Positions 27,209 to 35,775 of a DNA stretch of 64,000 nt are shown piece after piece. The first letter of the stretch is position 1. Every line of letters begins with the position of its first letter. This DNA is from Holzapfeliella saturejae (lineage in GTDB: Bacteria; Bacillota; Bacilli; Lactobacillales; Lactobacillaceae). The notes under the pieces were generated by a model. It searched no databases and was not told where the DNA came from. It saw only the letters and a list, made by a program, of their open reading frames with translations. The position numbers and the translations under genes are program-made. The DNA lies in assembly GCF_037546065.1 (NCBI RefSeq), contig NZ_JAWMWG010000001.1:1135620-1199619 (forward strand). Reading direction: 5' to 3'.

Positions 27209-28514
27209 GGTACCCTTTGTTTTTTTGTTTACGTTTGCGATTTTTCTTCACTTTTTTCTTCTTTGGTTTTGGCTGAATGGCTTTTTTGAACTCTGTTGTC
27301 GGATTATCTGATTTGTCACTTAATTCCTGGCGAGTTTTATCAATATGTGTTTCTTTTTGAGCCTGTAAGTCTTCTTCTTTTTTAGGTTGAGCAAAAGGTT
27401 TATCAGTTGTTAAATGGTGACCCACCAAATAAATTTTTTGCAACTGATCACCTAAGTTAGCTAATTTTTTCAAGTCACGAAAATCATGATTGTTCCCCAT
27501 TGAAATCACAGTTCCTTGAGCATCCATACGACCTGTTCGACCTGCTCGATGAATATAAGACTCTTGACTACGAGGTAAATCATAGTTAATAACATACTTT
27601 AAGTTTTTGATGTCCATTCCTCGAGAAGCAATATCTGTTGCAAAAATAGCATCAATCTTACCTTTTTGTAAATCCGAAATTGCACGTTGTCTTTGCATTT
27701 TGTTTTCGTTATTAGCTAAAACTCCAAACTTCAATGCACGATGTGACATCGTTTGTGCGACTTTTTCAAGTGAGTGCACACTATTGAAAAAGACCATCGC
27801 TGAAAAATCATCAACTGAAGATAAACGAGTTAAAACATCTGTTTTGTTTTCATTACCAACTTTTAAGAATCGATGATGAATATTATTTTTTGAAATATCT
27901 GGGCGAACATCCACTAAGATAAACGCATTTCCAAATACTTCTTCTGGATTTTGAGTCGTTTCTGAATCCGTTGCCCCAAATAATAAAATTTGTGATTCTT
28001 CGGGCATTTCATCTGAAAATGATCCAATCATATCAATTGAATCCAGTACTAATAAATCATCTGCTTCATCTAAAACCAAGGCGTTTGCTTTTTGTGGTTT
28101 GATTTTGTTTTCAGTAACCATATCAAATAAACGTCCTAGAGTCGCAATAATGATTTCAGGTTTTTTCTTTTTCAAGTTTTCAATTTGACGTTTGCGATTA
28201 CCGCTTCCAACTAAAGCCATCGTTTTCAGTCCTTGTGCTTTAGCAAACGGTTGCAAGGCATCCCTCACTTGAACAGCCAACTCATTAGTTGGTTCCAAAA
28301 TGATAACCGATTGATAGTCTCCAGGATTAGTCTTTTCAATCAATGGCAACCCGTAAGCATAAGTCTTCCCTGTTCCAGTTGGTGAAAGTCCTACAACAGA
28401 AGCGCCTTCTTTAATAGATTGATAGCTTCGACTTTGGATTTCAGTTGTTTTTGTAATGTGTTGTTCTTTTAAAATTGCTTGTATATTATCGTTATAGTTC
28501 ATAGAATTAATCAT
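27192..28514 (-). CDS. DEAD-box RNA helicase
   Basis: A 440-residue helicase. Motifs: Walker A SPTGTGKT, Ia EPTNELA (usually PTRELA), DEAD followed by DL, III FGAT in place of SAT, IV region, DIASRGMDI and VI HRAGRTGR. A very basic Lys/Arg-rich C-terminal tail of about 40 residues resembles RNA-binding tails of cold-shock helicases (CshB-like). ATG 28514 directly abuts AGG; ATG 28502 is a possible alternative start. It overlaps the EIIC-like gene downstream, so the two are probably cotranscribed. Confidence 0.88.
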   Translation of the reverse strand: MINSMNYNDNIQAILKEQHITKTTEIQSRSYQSIKEGASVVGLSPTGTGKTYAYGLPLIEKTNPGDYQSVIILEPTNELAVQVRDALQPFAKAQGLKTMALVGSGNRKRQIENLKKKKPEIIIATLGRLFDMVTENKIKPQKANALVLDEADDLLVLDSIDMIGSFSDEMPEESQILLFGATDSETTQNPEEVFGNAFILVDVRPDISKNNIHHRFLKVGNENKTDVLTRLSSVDDFSAMVFFNSVHSLEKVAQTMSHRALKFGVLANNENKMQRQRAISDLQKGKIDAIFATDIASRGMDIKNLKYVINYDLPRSQESYIHRAGRTGRMDAQGTVISMGNNHDFRDLKKLANLGDQLQKIYLVGHHLTTDKPFAQPKKEEDLQAQKETHIDKTRQELSDKSDNPTTEFKKAIQPKPKKKKVKKNRKRKQKNKGYHGKKS

Positions 28515-28649
28515 CCTAATCTTTTAATTTTTATTATTAAAATAAGTATCAATTTATTTTCTCATATTTTAAGTCATTTGGTAAACGTTCACTCAAATAT
28601 TATCAATTTTTTATTGATTAATCATCTATCTTCCTATTTTATTTTTCTG

Positions 28650-28655
28650 TATAAT
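28650..28655 (+). promoter_or_regulatory. Candidate -10 box for the first APC permease
   Basis: TATAAT about 45 bases upstream of ATG 28700, preceded by TCTG; the -35 region is AT-rich without a clear match. The surrounding 185-base divergent spacer (28515-28699) also contains a short ATCAAT/ATTGAT inverted repeat near 28601-28617 and nothing else I can assign. Confidence 0.4.
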
Positions 28656-28699
28656 GGTTAATTGAAAAAAATATTTAAAGAAGAAGGTGGAATCGTTAG

Positions 28700-30022
28700 A
28701 TGTCTAATAATTTAAAGAAGACCATGAATTTCTCACAAGCCCTCTCAACTGTAATGGGGATTGTGATTGGTGCTGGGGTATTTTTCAAAATATCTAGTGT
28801 TGCCAGTTCAACGCAGTCTGCTAGTTTAACTGTTTTTGTGTGGGTTTTGGCCGGGCTATTGTCCATCGCCAGTGGATTAACTGTTTCTGAATTAGCAACT
28901 GCCCTTCCTGTTACAGGTGGGCCAACAAAGTATATTGAATATACTTATGGTAAGCCCGCAGGATTTTTATTTGGATGGTCACAAATGGCCATTTACTTCC
29001 CTGCCAACATTGCCGCTTTAAGTATCATCTTTGGCGAACAATTTGCCAGTCTTTTTGGCATTAGTCAATCGCTAATTGTGCCTATTGCGCTAATTGTTTC
29101 AACATCGATTATGCTACTTAATTTTGTTGGAAATAAAGTCTCCGGTAAATTGCAAAGCATCACAATGATTGCTAAGTTGATTCCAATTGTTTTAATTATT
29201 GGTTTTGGTTTATTCAAGCCAAGTCCTGTTAATCCTTCATTATTCCCTATCACTTCTGGAGAAGGAACACCTTTCTTCACTGCATTAAGTGGTGGTTTAC
29301 TTGCCACAATGTTTGCTTATGATGGCTGGATTAATGTTGGTAATATGGCTGGTGAAATGAAAAATCCTAAAAAAGACTTGCCTAGAGCCATTATTTTGGG
29401 ACTAAGTTTAGTGACACTAATTTATGTCTTGATTAACTATGCCTTTGTTTCAGCATTACCTGTTGATCAATTAGCCGGCAATGGTAATGCCGCTTTTGAT
29501 AGTTCACGTTTATTCTTTGGTGAATTTGGTGGACGTTTGGTCACACTAGGTATTTTAGTTTCAGTTTATGGGACAATTAACGGTTACACAATGACAGGTA
29601 TTCGTGTTCCTTATACATTAGCTTCAAATGGTAGTTTGCCATTTAGTAATGCCTTCAAAAAATTAAATAAATCAGGTGCACCTTATATTTCTGGATTATT
29701 CACTTTAGCTATTACGTTTATTATGATTTTCTTAGGTAGCTTCAACCTCCTAACAGATATGCTTGTTTTTGTAATTTGGAGTTTTACAACACTTCTATCA
29801 ATTGGTGTTATTGTCCTTAGAAAACGTGAGCCAGAACTTGAACGTCCTTATAAAGTGCTATTCTACCCAGTTATTCCTGCTATCTCAATCTTAGGTGGAC
29901 TGTTCATTGTCGTTTCAACATTAATTACACAATTTGAGTTATCACTAATTGGGATACTCGTCACTTTAATTGGACTACCCATTTATTTTTATCAAAAAAG
30001 AAAAAATGAAAAGTCTTCTTAA
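28700..30022 (+). CDS. APC-superfamily amino acid permease (first of tandem pair)
   Basis: A 440-residue transporter with about twelve helices of the L-amino acid transporter type (SteT/YfnA-like). The N-terminal helix signature is VMGIVIGAGVFFKI, with ELATALPVTGG in helix 2 and the conserved FAYDGWINVGNMAGEMKNP in the middle. Such proteins are exchangers or proton symporters for neutral amino acids; the substrate is unknown. GAAGGTGG precedes ATG 28700. It is closely similar to the next gene along the whole length, a tandem duplication, and a terminator overlaps its stop codon. Confidence 0.88.
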   Translation: MSNNLKKTMNFSQALSTVMGIVIGAGVFFKISSVASSTQSASLTVFVWVLAGLLSIASGLTVSELATALPVTGGPTKYIEYTYGKPAGFLFGWSQMAIYFPANIAALSIIFGEQFASLFGISQSLIVPIALIVSTSIMLLNFVGNKVSGKLQSITMIAKLIPIVLIIGFGLFKPSPVNPSLFPITSGEGTPFFTALSGGLLATMFAYDGWINVGNMAGEMKNPKKDLPRAIILGLSLVTLIYVLINYAFVSALPVDQLAGNGNAAFDSSRLFFGEFGGRLVTLGILVSVYGTINGYTMTGIRVPYTLASNGSLPFSNAFKKLNKSGAPYISGLFTLAITFIMIFLGSFNLLTDMLVFVIWSFTTLLSIGVIVLRKREPELERPYKVLFYPVIPAISILGGLFIVVSTLITQFELSLIGILVTLIGLPIYFYQKRKNEKSS

Positions 30023-30039
30023 TTAAGAAGACTTTTTTT
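30011..30039 (+). terminator. Terminator between the two permease genes
   Basis: A perfect palindrome of AAGTCTTCTT and AAGAAGACTT with a 4-base AATT centre and six T downstream. The stop codon of the first permease lies inside the stem. Expression of the second copy therefore depends on read-through or its own promoter. Confidence 0.88.
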
Positions 30040-30067
30040 ATTGGTTATTTTTAGGAGTTTTAGTGTT

Positions 30068-31384
30068 ATGTCTCAAGAAATGAAAAAGAATCTTAAATTC
30101 TCACAAGCATTGTCGACTGTTATGGGAATTGTAATCGGATCAGGTATCTTCTTTAAAATCGCCTCTATTACACAACTAACACAATCAACTAGTATGACGC
30201 TTTTTGTGTGGTTTTTTGCAGGGATTTTATCAATTGCTAGTGGATTGACAGTAGCTGAACTGGCAACGGCTTTGCCTGTTACAGGTGGGCCGATTAAATA
30301 TATCGAATATACTTATGGTAAACCACTGAGCTTCTTGTATGGCTGGGCTCAAATTTTGATTTACTTTCCCGCTTCCATTGCTTCTCTCATGCTTGTTTTT
30401 TCGCAACAGCTTATTGTTTTACTTGGAATTGATGTGAGTTGGACAATTCCTTTTGCGGTTTTGTGTTTAGCTTCAATTGCTTTAATTAACTTTATTGGTA
30501 ATAAAGCATCTGGAATTTTGCAAGTCGTCTCTTTAGTTGTGAAATTAATTCCAGTTGCTTTGATTGTGATTGTAGGCTTAATTCATCAGCCTAAAGTCCT
30601 AGTTGATGTCTTCCCCATCACTTCTGGTCATAGTGTCCCGTTCTTTGTCGCATTAAGTGGCGGGCTACTTTCAGCGATGTATGCTTATGAAGGTTGGATC
30701 AACGTTGGGAATTTAGCCGGCGAATTAAAACGACCTAGTAAGGATTTGCCTAAGGCTATTATTCTAGGATTGAGCTTGGTAACGGTAATTTATGTGCTTA
30801 TTAACTTTGCGTTTTTATCAAGTTTACCGATTGAGCAACTAGCGGGTAATCCTAATGCCGCTTTTGATAGTTCTCGTGTCTTGTTTGGTAACTTAGGTGG
30901 CCGATTAGTCACGATTGGTATTTTAGTGTCTGTTTATGGCACGATTAATGGTTTTGTGATGACAGGGATGCGTTTACCTTACACCTTAGCCAAAAGTAAT
31001 CAATTGCCATTCAGTCAACACTTTAAAAAACTCAATCGATTTGGTGTGCCGATGATATCAGGACTACTTATTTGTGGAATCTCAATTCTGTTACTGTTCT
31101 TAGGTAACTTTGAAAATCTAACCAATATGCTAGTCTTTGTCATGTGGACATTCACTACCCTTATCTCAGTAGCTGTTTTAATTCTTAGAAAACGTGAACC
31201 AGAGCTTGAACGACCATATAAAGTGTTGTTTTATCCCATCATTCCTATTATTTCTATTTTAGGTGGTGGCTTTATCGTCATTGCTACCTTTATCACACAA
31301 TTCCAATTATCACTGATTGGTATTTTAGTGACCTTGACAGGTTTACCTGTTTACTATTACTACCACAAAAAAAATAAAGCTTAG
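30068..31384 (+). CDS. APC-superfamily amino acid permease (second of tandem pair)
   Basis: A 438-residue paralogue of the preceding gene, same topology and motifs (VMGIVIGSGIFFKI, ELATALPVTGGPIKYIEYTYG, YAYEGWINVGNLAGELKRP). The start was set at ATG 30068, with TAGGAG 11 bases upstream; a longer frame to 30041 would overlap the terminator. Differences are spread through the protein, so the duplication is not recent. The pair may have diverged in substrate. Confidence 0.88.
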   Translation: MSQEMKKNLKFSQALSTVMGIVIGSGIFFKIASITQLTQSTSMTLFVWFFAGILSIASGLTVAELATALPVTGGPIKYIEYTYGKPLSFLYGWAQILIYFPASIASLMLVFSQQLIVLLGIDVSWTIPFAVLCLASIALINFIGNKASGILQVVSLVVKLIPVALIVIVGLIHQPKVLVDVFPITSGHSVPFFVALSGGLLSAMYAYEGWINVGNLAGELKRPSKDLPKAIILGLSLVTVIYVLINFAFLSSLPIEQLAGNPNAAFDSSRVLFGNLGGRLVTIGILVSVYGTINGFVMTGMRLPYTLAKSNQLPFSQHFKKLNRFGVPMISGLLICGISILLLFLGNFENLTNMLVFVMWTFTTLISVAVLILRKREPELERPYKVLFYPIIPIISILGGGFIVIATFITQFQLSLIGILVTLTGLPVYYYYHKKNKA

Positions 31385-31409
31385 GCAGTTGCCTAGGCTT
31401 TATTTTTTT
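31371..31409. terminator. Bidirectional terminator (permease / EEP protein)
   Basis: AAAATAAAGCTTAGGCA arm, short loop and TGCCTAGGCTTTATTTTTTT arm with one G-U pair; serves both converging genes. Confidence 0.88.
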
Positions 31410-32430
31410 GCACTTCCATAAAGATTGCCATATGGTCTGAGGTCTGTAAATCTCTCAGATTAATGGCTTTAATGCTGTACTGGTTTTTAGGTAATAAAAC
31501 ATGGTCTATCGGCGTTCTAAAATAACTTGGTAACTTTGAAGTCGGCCACGTTCCTCTTTCAAAAAAAGGTAGTGCGTTAAGACCATCTTCATGTGTGTTA
31601 ATGTTAGTCAACTGGCCATGCTTCATATTGGCATTAAAATCACCAACTAAGATACTATCTGGATTTTGGTTGGCTAGTTGATTGCTAATTGTTCGCAAAT
31701 CTTTTTGCCAGTAATTCATTAAATACCCTGGAATCGGTGGTGCAGCATGTAACCCAATAATGCTTGGAACATTTGCAGTTTGAGATTTCAAATTAACACT
31801 TTTAAATGTTGGTTGTGGTGCTTGTCTTTGTTGCGTGAATTGAGCAAATGACTTTTTGACGATAGTCGTCACTCCTGCGACTCCTGTTGGATGATCAGAA
31901 ATAAACACATCATACTGATCATAATTCACGTTAGCTGCCTTAAATAGTTGTTGAATTCGCTCACGAGAACCCGCACTTGAAGGACGTTCATCAAACTCAG
32001 CAAGAACTGCAATATCAGTATTATATTCGCCAAAGATAGTTTGAATATTAGCAGAACTCAATTGATTAGCTGAATTGTATGACACTATTTTGAATGAAGG
32101 TTGGGTTGTCTCAACTGACTGATTAGTAAAGCTACCCTCTTGACTACCCACGACTAAGACGCCTGATAATACTAGCATCATTAACCACATGATAAGTGAG
32201 GGCTTTCGGTTATCTTTCTTGTAGCTATTCACACCAAGCATTAAGAGTGCGAAGATTATAATCACGACACCAAAAAATAGTGAAAATGAATAAAACTGTG
32301 CTAGCCCAAGTTGTATTGATAAAAATTGATTCAACTCAGCTTTGGGAAAAAGTGCATAAGATAATACGATAACGCTGTACAATAAGACAACTAACCCCAA
32401 TAAAAGCTGTCTTTTCTTAATAGATTTCAT
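31393..32430 (-). CDS. Membrane-anchored endonuclease/exonuclease/phosphatase-fold protein
   Basis: 345 residues. Three N-terminal helices (about 9-27, 45-67, 79-96) are followed by an extracytoplasmic EEP domain from about residue 110. Catalytic-type motifs are VSYNSAN, LAEFDE (metal-binding Glu), GLHAAP, VGDFNAN (Asp/Asn pair) and TSDHMAIF (His). Relatives cleave phosphodiesters or phosphomonoesters, including nucleases and sphingomyelinase-like enzymes; the substrate is unknown. GGAGGAG lies before ATG 32430. An extended -10 (TGCTATGAT) lies in the 105-base spacer upstream. Confidence 0.82.
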   Translation of the reverse strand: MKSIKKRQLLLGLVVLLYSVIVLSYALFPKAELNQFLSIQLGLAQFYSFSLFFGVVIIIFALLMLGVNSYKKDNRKPSLIMWLMMLVLSGVLVVGSQEGSFTNQSVETTQPSFKIVSYNSANQLSSANIQTIFGEYNTDIAVLAEFDERPSSAGSRERIQQLFKAANVNYDQYDVFISDHPTGVAGVTTIVKKSFAQFTQQRQAPQPTFKSVNLKSQTANVPSIIGLHAAPPIPGYLMNYWQKDLRTISNQLANQNPDSILVGDFNANMKHGQLTNINTHEDGLNALPFFERGTWPTSKLPSYFRTPIDHVLLPKNQYSIKAINLRDLQTSDHMAIFMEVQKNKA

Positions 32431-32535
32431 CGTTTCTCCTCCAAAGAGAATTTTAATTGAACAGTAAGCATATCATAGCAATAAATATTTCGCTTAATTG
32501 ATTAATTAATCTCAATATATGGAGAAAAAAGAGAT

Positions 32536-33411
32536 TTACAAAATTTGATTTATATCTATGTTATATCCTACTGATGTCAGTTCTTTGACTAAACCATACT
32601 CAAAATTTTTGTCTTCTAAATAAACATATCCTGAGATATCATTAGGCAATTCTAAATCCCCTTTACAAATAACAGCAACATTTTTTCTTCCTAATTTTGC
32701 AGTCAAATAACCATGCTCAAAAACTACATTTTGGCGTGCTCGCTCATTCAATTCGTTATCTTCTGCTTTTTCTCTAGAATTACCCAAATCACAAGGTGTA
32801 TATAATACAATCCCATATCCTACGTCCGAATATTTTTCAATCTTTTCTATAATAGTTTGTCCTGCATTTGCTTGTTCATGTAATATAATTGGTTTTAAGC
32901 TAAGTTTTTCTAAAAATCTAGCAACTTCAGATTTCAGATCATTATCATGTCCATGTACAAGAAAAATCTCTCTACTTAAGGATTTTTCTTTACCTTCAAT
33001 ATATTTGTTGCTGATTCCCACTTTGCTTTTTTGGTTATTTATAGATATCTTTTTTAAGTCATTTATATCGTTATAGTGTGTAGATTTTTGTTTACTTTCA
33101 CTATATTTGTTATTGAATTTCACTTTGTTCTTTTGGGCATCTATAAGCATCTTTCTTAAATTATTTATATTGTTATAGTGTGTATCATAATCAGCTTTAA
33201 GTGGGTCTGAACTCACGCTTTCCAAATTTTTAGTATACCATTTTATTATGTTTTTACAGTATTGCTCGAAAACATCAAATTCTAAATTTCCATCTTTTAT
33301 TCCCTCATATAAATTTTTACACATTTTAAAAATATGTTCATTATTACTATACGTAGGAAAACTATCTTTCAACATTTCTAATTGTACTTTTATTAAATTT
33401 TTAGAATACAT
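32536..33411 (-). CDS. Orphan TIR-like (CAP12/PycTIR class) protein with internal repeat
   Basis: 291 residues. The C-terminal half (about 147-290) matches the predicted nucleotide-binding TIR-like domain used as effector in CBASS and Pycsar antiphage systems. Visible motifs are IFLVHGHD at the start, a FLEKL...IILHEQ strand-helix, SDVGYGIVLYTPCDLG and RARQNVVFEHGYL, whose Glu232 is the probable NADase residue. The N-terminal half is unrecognised, helical and Lys/Asn-rich; residues 77-110 and 111-144 are a 34-residue tandem repeat. No cyclase gene is next to it. It starts 20 bases after the rlmCD stop, with AGAGGTG 15 bases before ATG. Visibly more AT-rich than its neighbours, suggesting transfer. 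Confidence 0.82.
   Translation of the reverse strand: MYSKNLIKVQLEMLKDSFPTYSNNEHIFKMCKNLYEGIKDGNLEFDVFEQYCKNIIKWYTKNLESVSSDPLKADYDTHYNNINNLRKMLIDAQKNKVKFNNKYSESKQKSTHYNDINDLKKISINNQKSKVGISNKYIEGKEKSLSREIFLVHGHDNDLKSEVARFLEKLSLKPIILHEQANAGQTIIEKIEKYSDVGYGIVLYTPCDLGNSREKAEDNELNERARQNVVFEHGYLTAKLGRKNVAVICKGDLELPNDISGYVYLEDKNFEYGLVKELTSVGYNIDINQIL
32980..33183 (-). repeat. Two diverged 102-bp direct repeats inside the TIR-like gene
   Basis: The period is exactly 102 bases (34 codons), keeping the reading frame. Units lie at 33183-33082 and 33081-32980. Both begin THYN, carry INxLxK, then an N-x-K-x-K-V block, and end KS. About half the residues differ, so the duplication is old. Confidence 0.85.
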
Positions 33412-33431
33412 AAATTAATTATTTACACCTC

Positions 33432-34781
33432 TTAGTTTTTCTCAAGCACCGTCACACATTCCACGTGTTGTGTCATTGGGAACATATCAACTGGTTGAAT
33501 TGTTTTAGTTGTATAACCATATTCTTCAAACTCTTTAATATCACGCATCAAAGTAGCCGGATTACATGAAATGTAAATCACCTTACGAGGGGCAATTTTA
33601 GCAGTCGATTGAATGAATTCACTGGTTACACCTTTTCTTGGTGGATCAGCAATCACAACTGTCGCTTGTTTACCTTCTTCTGCCCAATGATTCATGTATT
33701 CTTCTGACTTACCTAAGAAGAATTCAGAGTTTGTAATGTGGTTTAAAGTGGCATTATTTTTAGCATCTTCTACCGCTGATTTCACCACTTCAACACCCGT
33801 TACACTTTTAACTTCTTTAGCCACTGAAAGGCCAATTGTCCCAATACCTGAATAGGTATCTAATACTTCATCATCTTGGTTCAATTCTGCCATTTCAACG
33901 GCCTTTTGGTAAAGTGTTGGTGTTTGACTTGAATTAATTTGGAAGAATGATTGCGGTGAAATCATAAAGGTTTGGTCACCGATTTTATCAGTAATATAAG
34001 AATTACCTGCTAATAAGCGGTTCTTTTTACCCATAATCACATTAGTTTTTTGTGGGTTATGGTTCAAATAAACGCTTTTGACTTCTTCAAGTTGATGAAT
34101 TTCATCAGCAATTTCAGGTAAGTGTTTGAATTTTTTATCTAAACAAACTAAAACAACCATAATTTCACCCGTGAAGTAACCACGGCGAACAATGATATTC
34201 TTCACTTGTCCACGATGATTACGTTCGTCATATCCAGTAATGCCGTATTGACGTAGGATTTCACGAACACCTTTAATCGTGTTATCGATTTTTGGATCTT
34301 GGATTAAGAAATCTTCCATAACCACTAAGTCATGAGAACGTTTTCTAAAGAAGCCAACTTCAAGTTGCCTTTTGACTTGGCGAACAGGCACTTGTGCTTT
34401 ATTACGGTAACCTAATTCATTAGGTGAAGCAATCGTCTCTAAAACATCAATATCTAATTTGTTCTTTTCAACTAATGTCTTAACTTGTTTTGTTTTGAAT
34501 TCAAGTTGCTTAGCATAAGTTAAGTGTGCAAGTGGGGCAATCCCTGTTTGTGCCCACTTGTTAGATGACATTTCTACACGGTCTGGACTTTTAGTTTCAA
34601 TAGAAACAGTTTTAGCAAAACCAAAGCCTTTTTTAAGCTTCAAAATTTTAGCCGTAACGACTTCACCAGGTAAAGCGTTATCAACGAATAGCGTCATACC
34701 TTCATCAGTATGTGCCACGCCCATCCCTTCATAACTTAAATCAGTAATCGTCAATTGTAGTTCTTGGTTCTTATTTAACAT
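33432..34781 (-). CDS. rlmCD: 23S rRNA (uracil-5-)-methyltransferase, RumA type (second copy)
   Basis: A 449-residue homologue of the gene at 14520, with TRAM domain (about 5-60), SAM motif YSGIGTIGLS, ADPPRKGV and catalytic Cys in ISCNPATLMRD. It too lacks the iron-sulfur cysteines; the region reads TGIAPLAHLTYAKQ. This copy sits in the classical location next to dagK and gatCAB, so it is the likely orthologue of the enzyme methylating U747/U1939 in low-GC Gram-positives. TAGGAG lies before ATG 34781. A terminator separates it from dagK. Confidence 0.9.
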   Translation of the reverse strand: MLNKNQELQLTITDLSYEGMGVAHTDEGMTLFVDNALPGEVVTAKILKLKKGFGFAKTVSIETKSPDRVEMSSNKWAQTGIAPLAHLTYAKQLEFKTKQVKTLVEKNKLDIDVLETIASPNELGYRNKAQVPVRQVKRQLEVGFFRKRSHDLVVMEDFLIQDPKIDNTIKGVREILRQYGITGYDERNHRGQVKNIIVRRGYFTGEIMVVLVCLDKKFKHLPEIADEIHQLEEVKSVYLNHNPQKTNVIMGKKNRLLAGNSYITDKIGDQTFMISPQSFFQINSSQTPTLYQKAVEMAELNQDDEVLDTYSGIGTIGLSVAKEVKSVTGVEVVKSAVEDAKNNATLNHITNSEFFLGKSEEYMNHWAEEGKQATVVIADPPRKGVTSEFIQSTAKIAPRKVIYISCNPATLMRDIKEFEEYGYTTKTIQPVDMFPMTQHVECVTVLEKN

Positions 34782-34798
34782 ATTATCTCCTAGGCTCT

Positions 34799-34836
34799 AA
34801 AAAACTGTACCCAATGAAATAGGTACAGTTTTTTTA
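34799..34836 (-). terminator. Terminator after dagK
   Basis: AAAAACTGTACC, a 10-base loop and GGTACAGTTTTT; A and T runs on both sides, so it could act in both directions. It ends the pcrA-to-dagK transcript. Confidence 0.85.
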
Positions 34837-34842
34837 GTACGT

Positions 34843-35760
34843 TTAAAAATTAACATAAAACTCAATATGTTGAGTTAAATTTTCAAATAATAGCGGAAAA
34901 GTAGTTCCTTTTTCACCATCAATATTCACATCATTGCCATGTTGGTTATCATCTAGCAATTCTGCTTGTAGTGTTTTTGTTTTAACAAAAATCACATCAT
35001 TATCAGCGAGATGTTTGCAATCATCTACCGCTAATTTAATTAATCGCAATAACCGTCTAATTTTAGTCGGTTTCACAATCAACAGTCCAAAATAACCATC
35101 TGAAAACTCAGGAACTGGTAATATTTTTTCAAATCCACCAATTGAATTCGTTAGTCCCAGCAAAAACAAAACAGTCTCGCCCTCAAAAACACCGTTGTCA
35201 TAAGTCAACCGAACTTTTCGAGGCTGAAGCCCTGCTAATAATTTAACCCCATGCATGAGATAAGCACTATAACCAAAAACAGATTTTTGCTGCCAAGTGG
35301 GAGCATACGTCACTTCCGTCACGTGTCCGCCACCTGCATTATTCACAAAATATTGGCTATGCGTTTTGGAATAAGCATGCCCTATATCTAATTTTTGCGT
35401 TTGACCCTTTAGAATAACCTCGGCTGCAGCCTTAAAGTTATTTCGAGGAATGTGCAGTGCACGAGCAAAATCATTAGCGGTTCCTGCTGGTACAATAGCT
35501 ACTTTTGGTCTTGTTTCAAGCGGGGCAATCCCGTTGATAATTTGATCTAGGGTGCCGTCACCACCAGCTGAAACAATTAAATCAAACCCTGCTTTTGCAA
35601 CACGAATTGCTTCGCTTTTAGCAGAATCTTTTTCTTCAGTTGTTTGAAACGAACTCGCTTCAAATCCCGCCTCTTCAAGTACAGCTAAAATATCCACCAC
35701 ACTTGTTGTCACGGGTTTATGTCCAGAAGTCGGGTTGTAAATCAATCTGGCTTTTGGCAC
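34843..35760 (-). CDS. dagK: Diacylglycerol kinase (GTG start)
   Basis: A 305-residue lipid kinase of the DgkB/DagK family, phosphorylating diacylglycerol released by lipoteichoic acid synthesis. It has the N-terminal LIYNPTSG, the nucleotide-binding GGDGTLDQIING (about 67-78), PAGTANDFARAL, and the C-terminal DGE segment (VNIDGEKG). The only plausible start is GTG 35760, with AAGGGTAGG upstream. It is the last gene after gatB in the block, 15 bases from the gatB stop. Confidence 0.92.
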   Translation of the reverse strand: MPKARLIYNPTSGHKPVTTSVVDILAVLEEAGFEASSFQTTEEKDSAKSEAIRVAKAGFDLIVSAGGDGTLDQIINGIAPLETRPKVAIVPAGTANDFARALHIPRNNFKAAAEVILKGQTQKLDIGHAYSKTHSQYFVNNAGGGHVTEVTYAPTWQQKSVFGYSAYLMHGVKLLAGLQPRKVRLTYDNGVFEGETVLFLLGLTNSIGGFEKILPVPEFSDGYFGLLIVKPTKIRRLLRLIKLAVDDCKHLADNDVIFVKTKTLQAELLDDNQHGNDVNIDGEKGTTFPLLFENLTQHIEFYVNF

Positions 35761-35775
35761 TCAAATCGCCTACCC

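Noticed and set aside
25913..28514. Prophage or conjugative-element fragment at tRNA-Arg
   Set aside because: No integrase, attachment-site duplication of the tRNA end or phage genes beside the tRNA.
28479..28661. Open frame of 60 codons across the helicase/permease divergent spacer
   Set aside because: Covers the promoter region, low-complexity Ile/Leu/Asn composition, no ribosome binding site.
32431..32535. Target-site duplication or inverted repeats flanking the TIR-like gene
   Set aside because: I compared this spacer with 33412-33431 and saw no matching direct or inverted repeat; transfer mechanism not visible.
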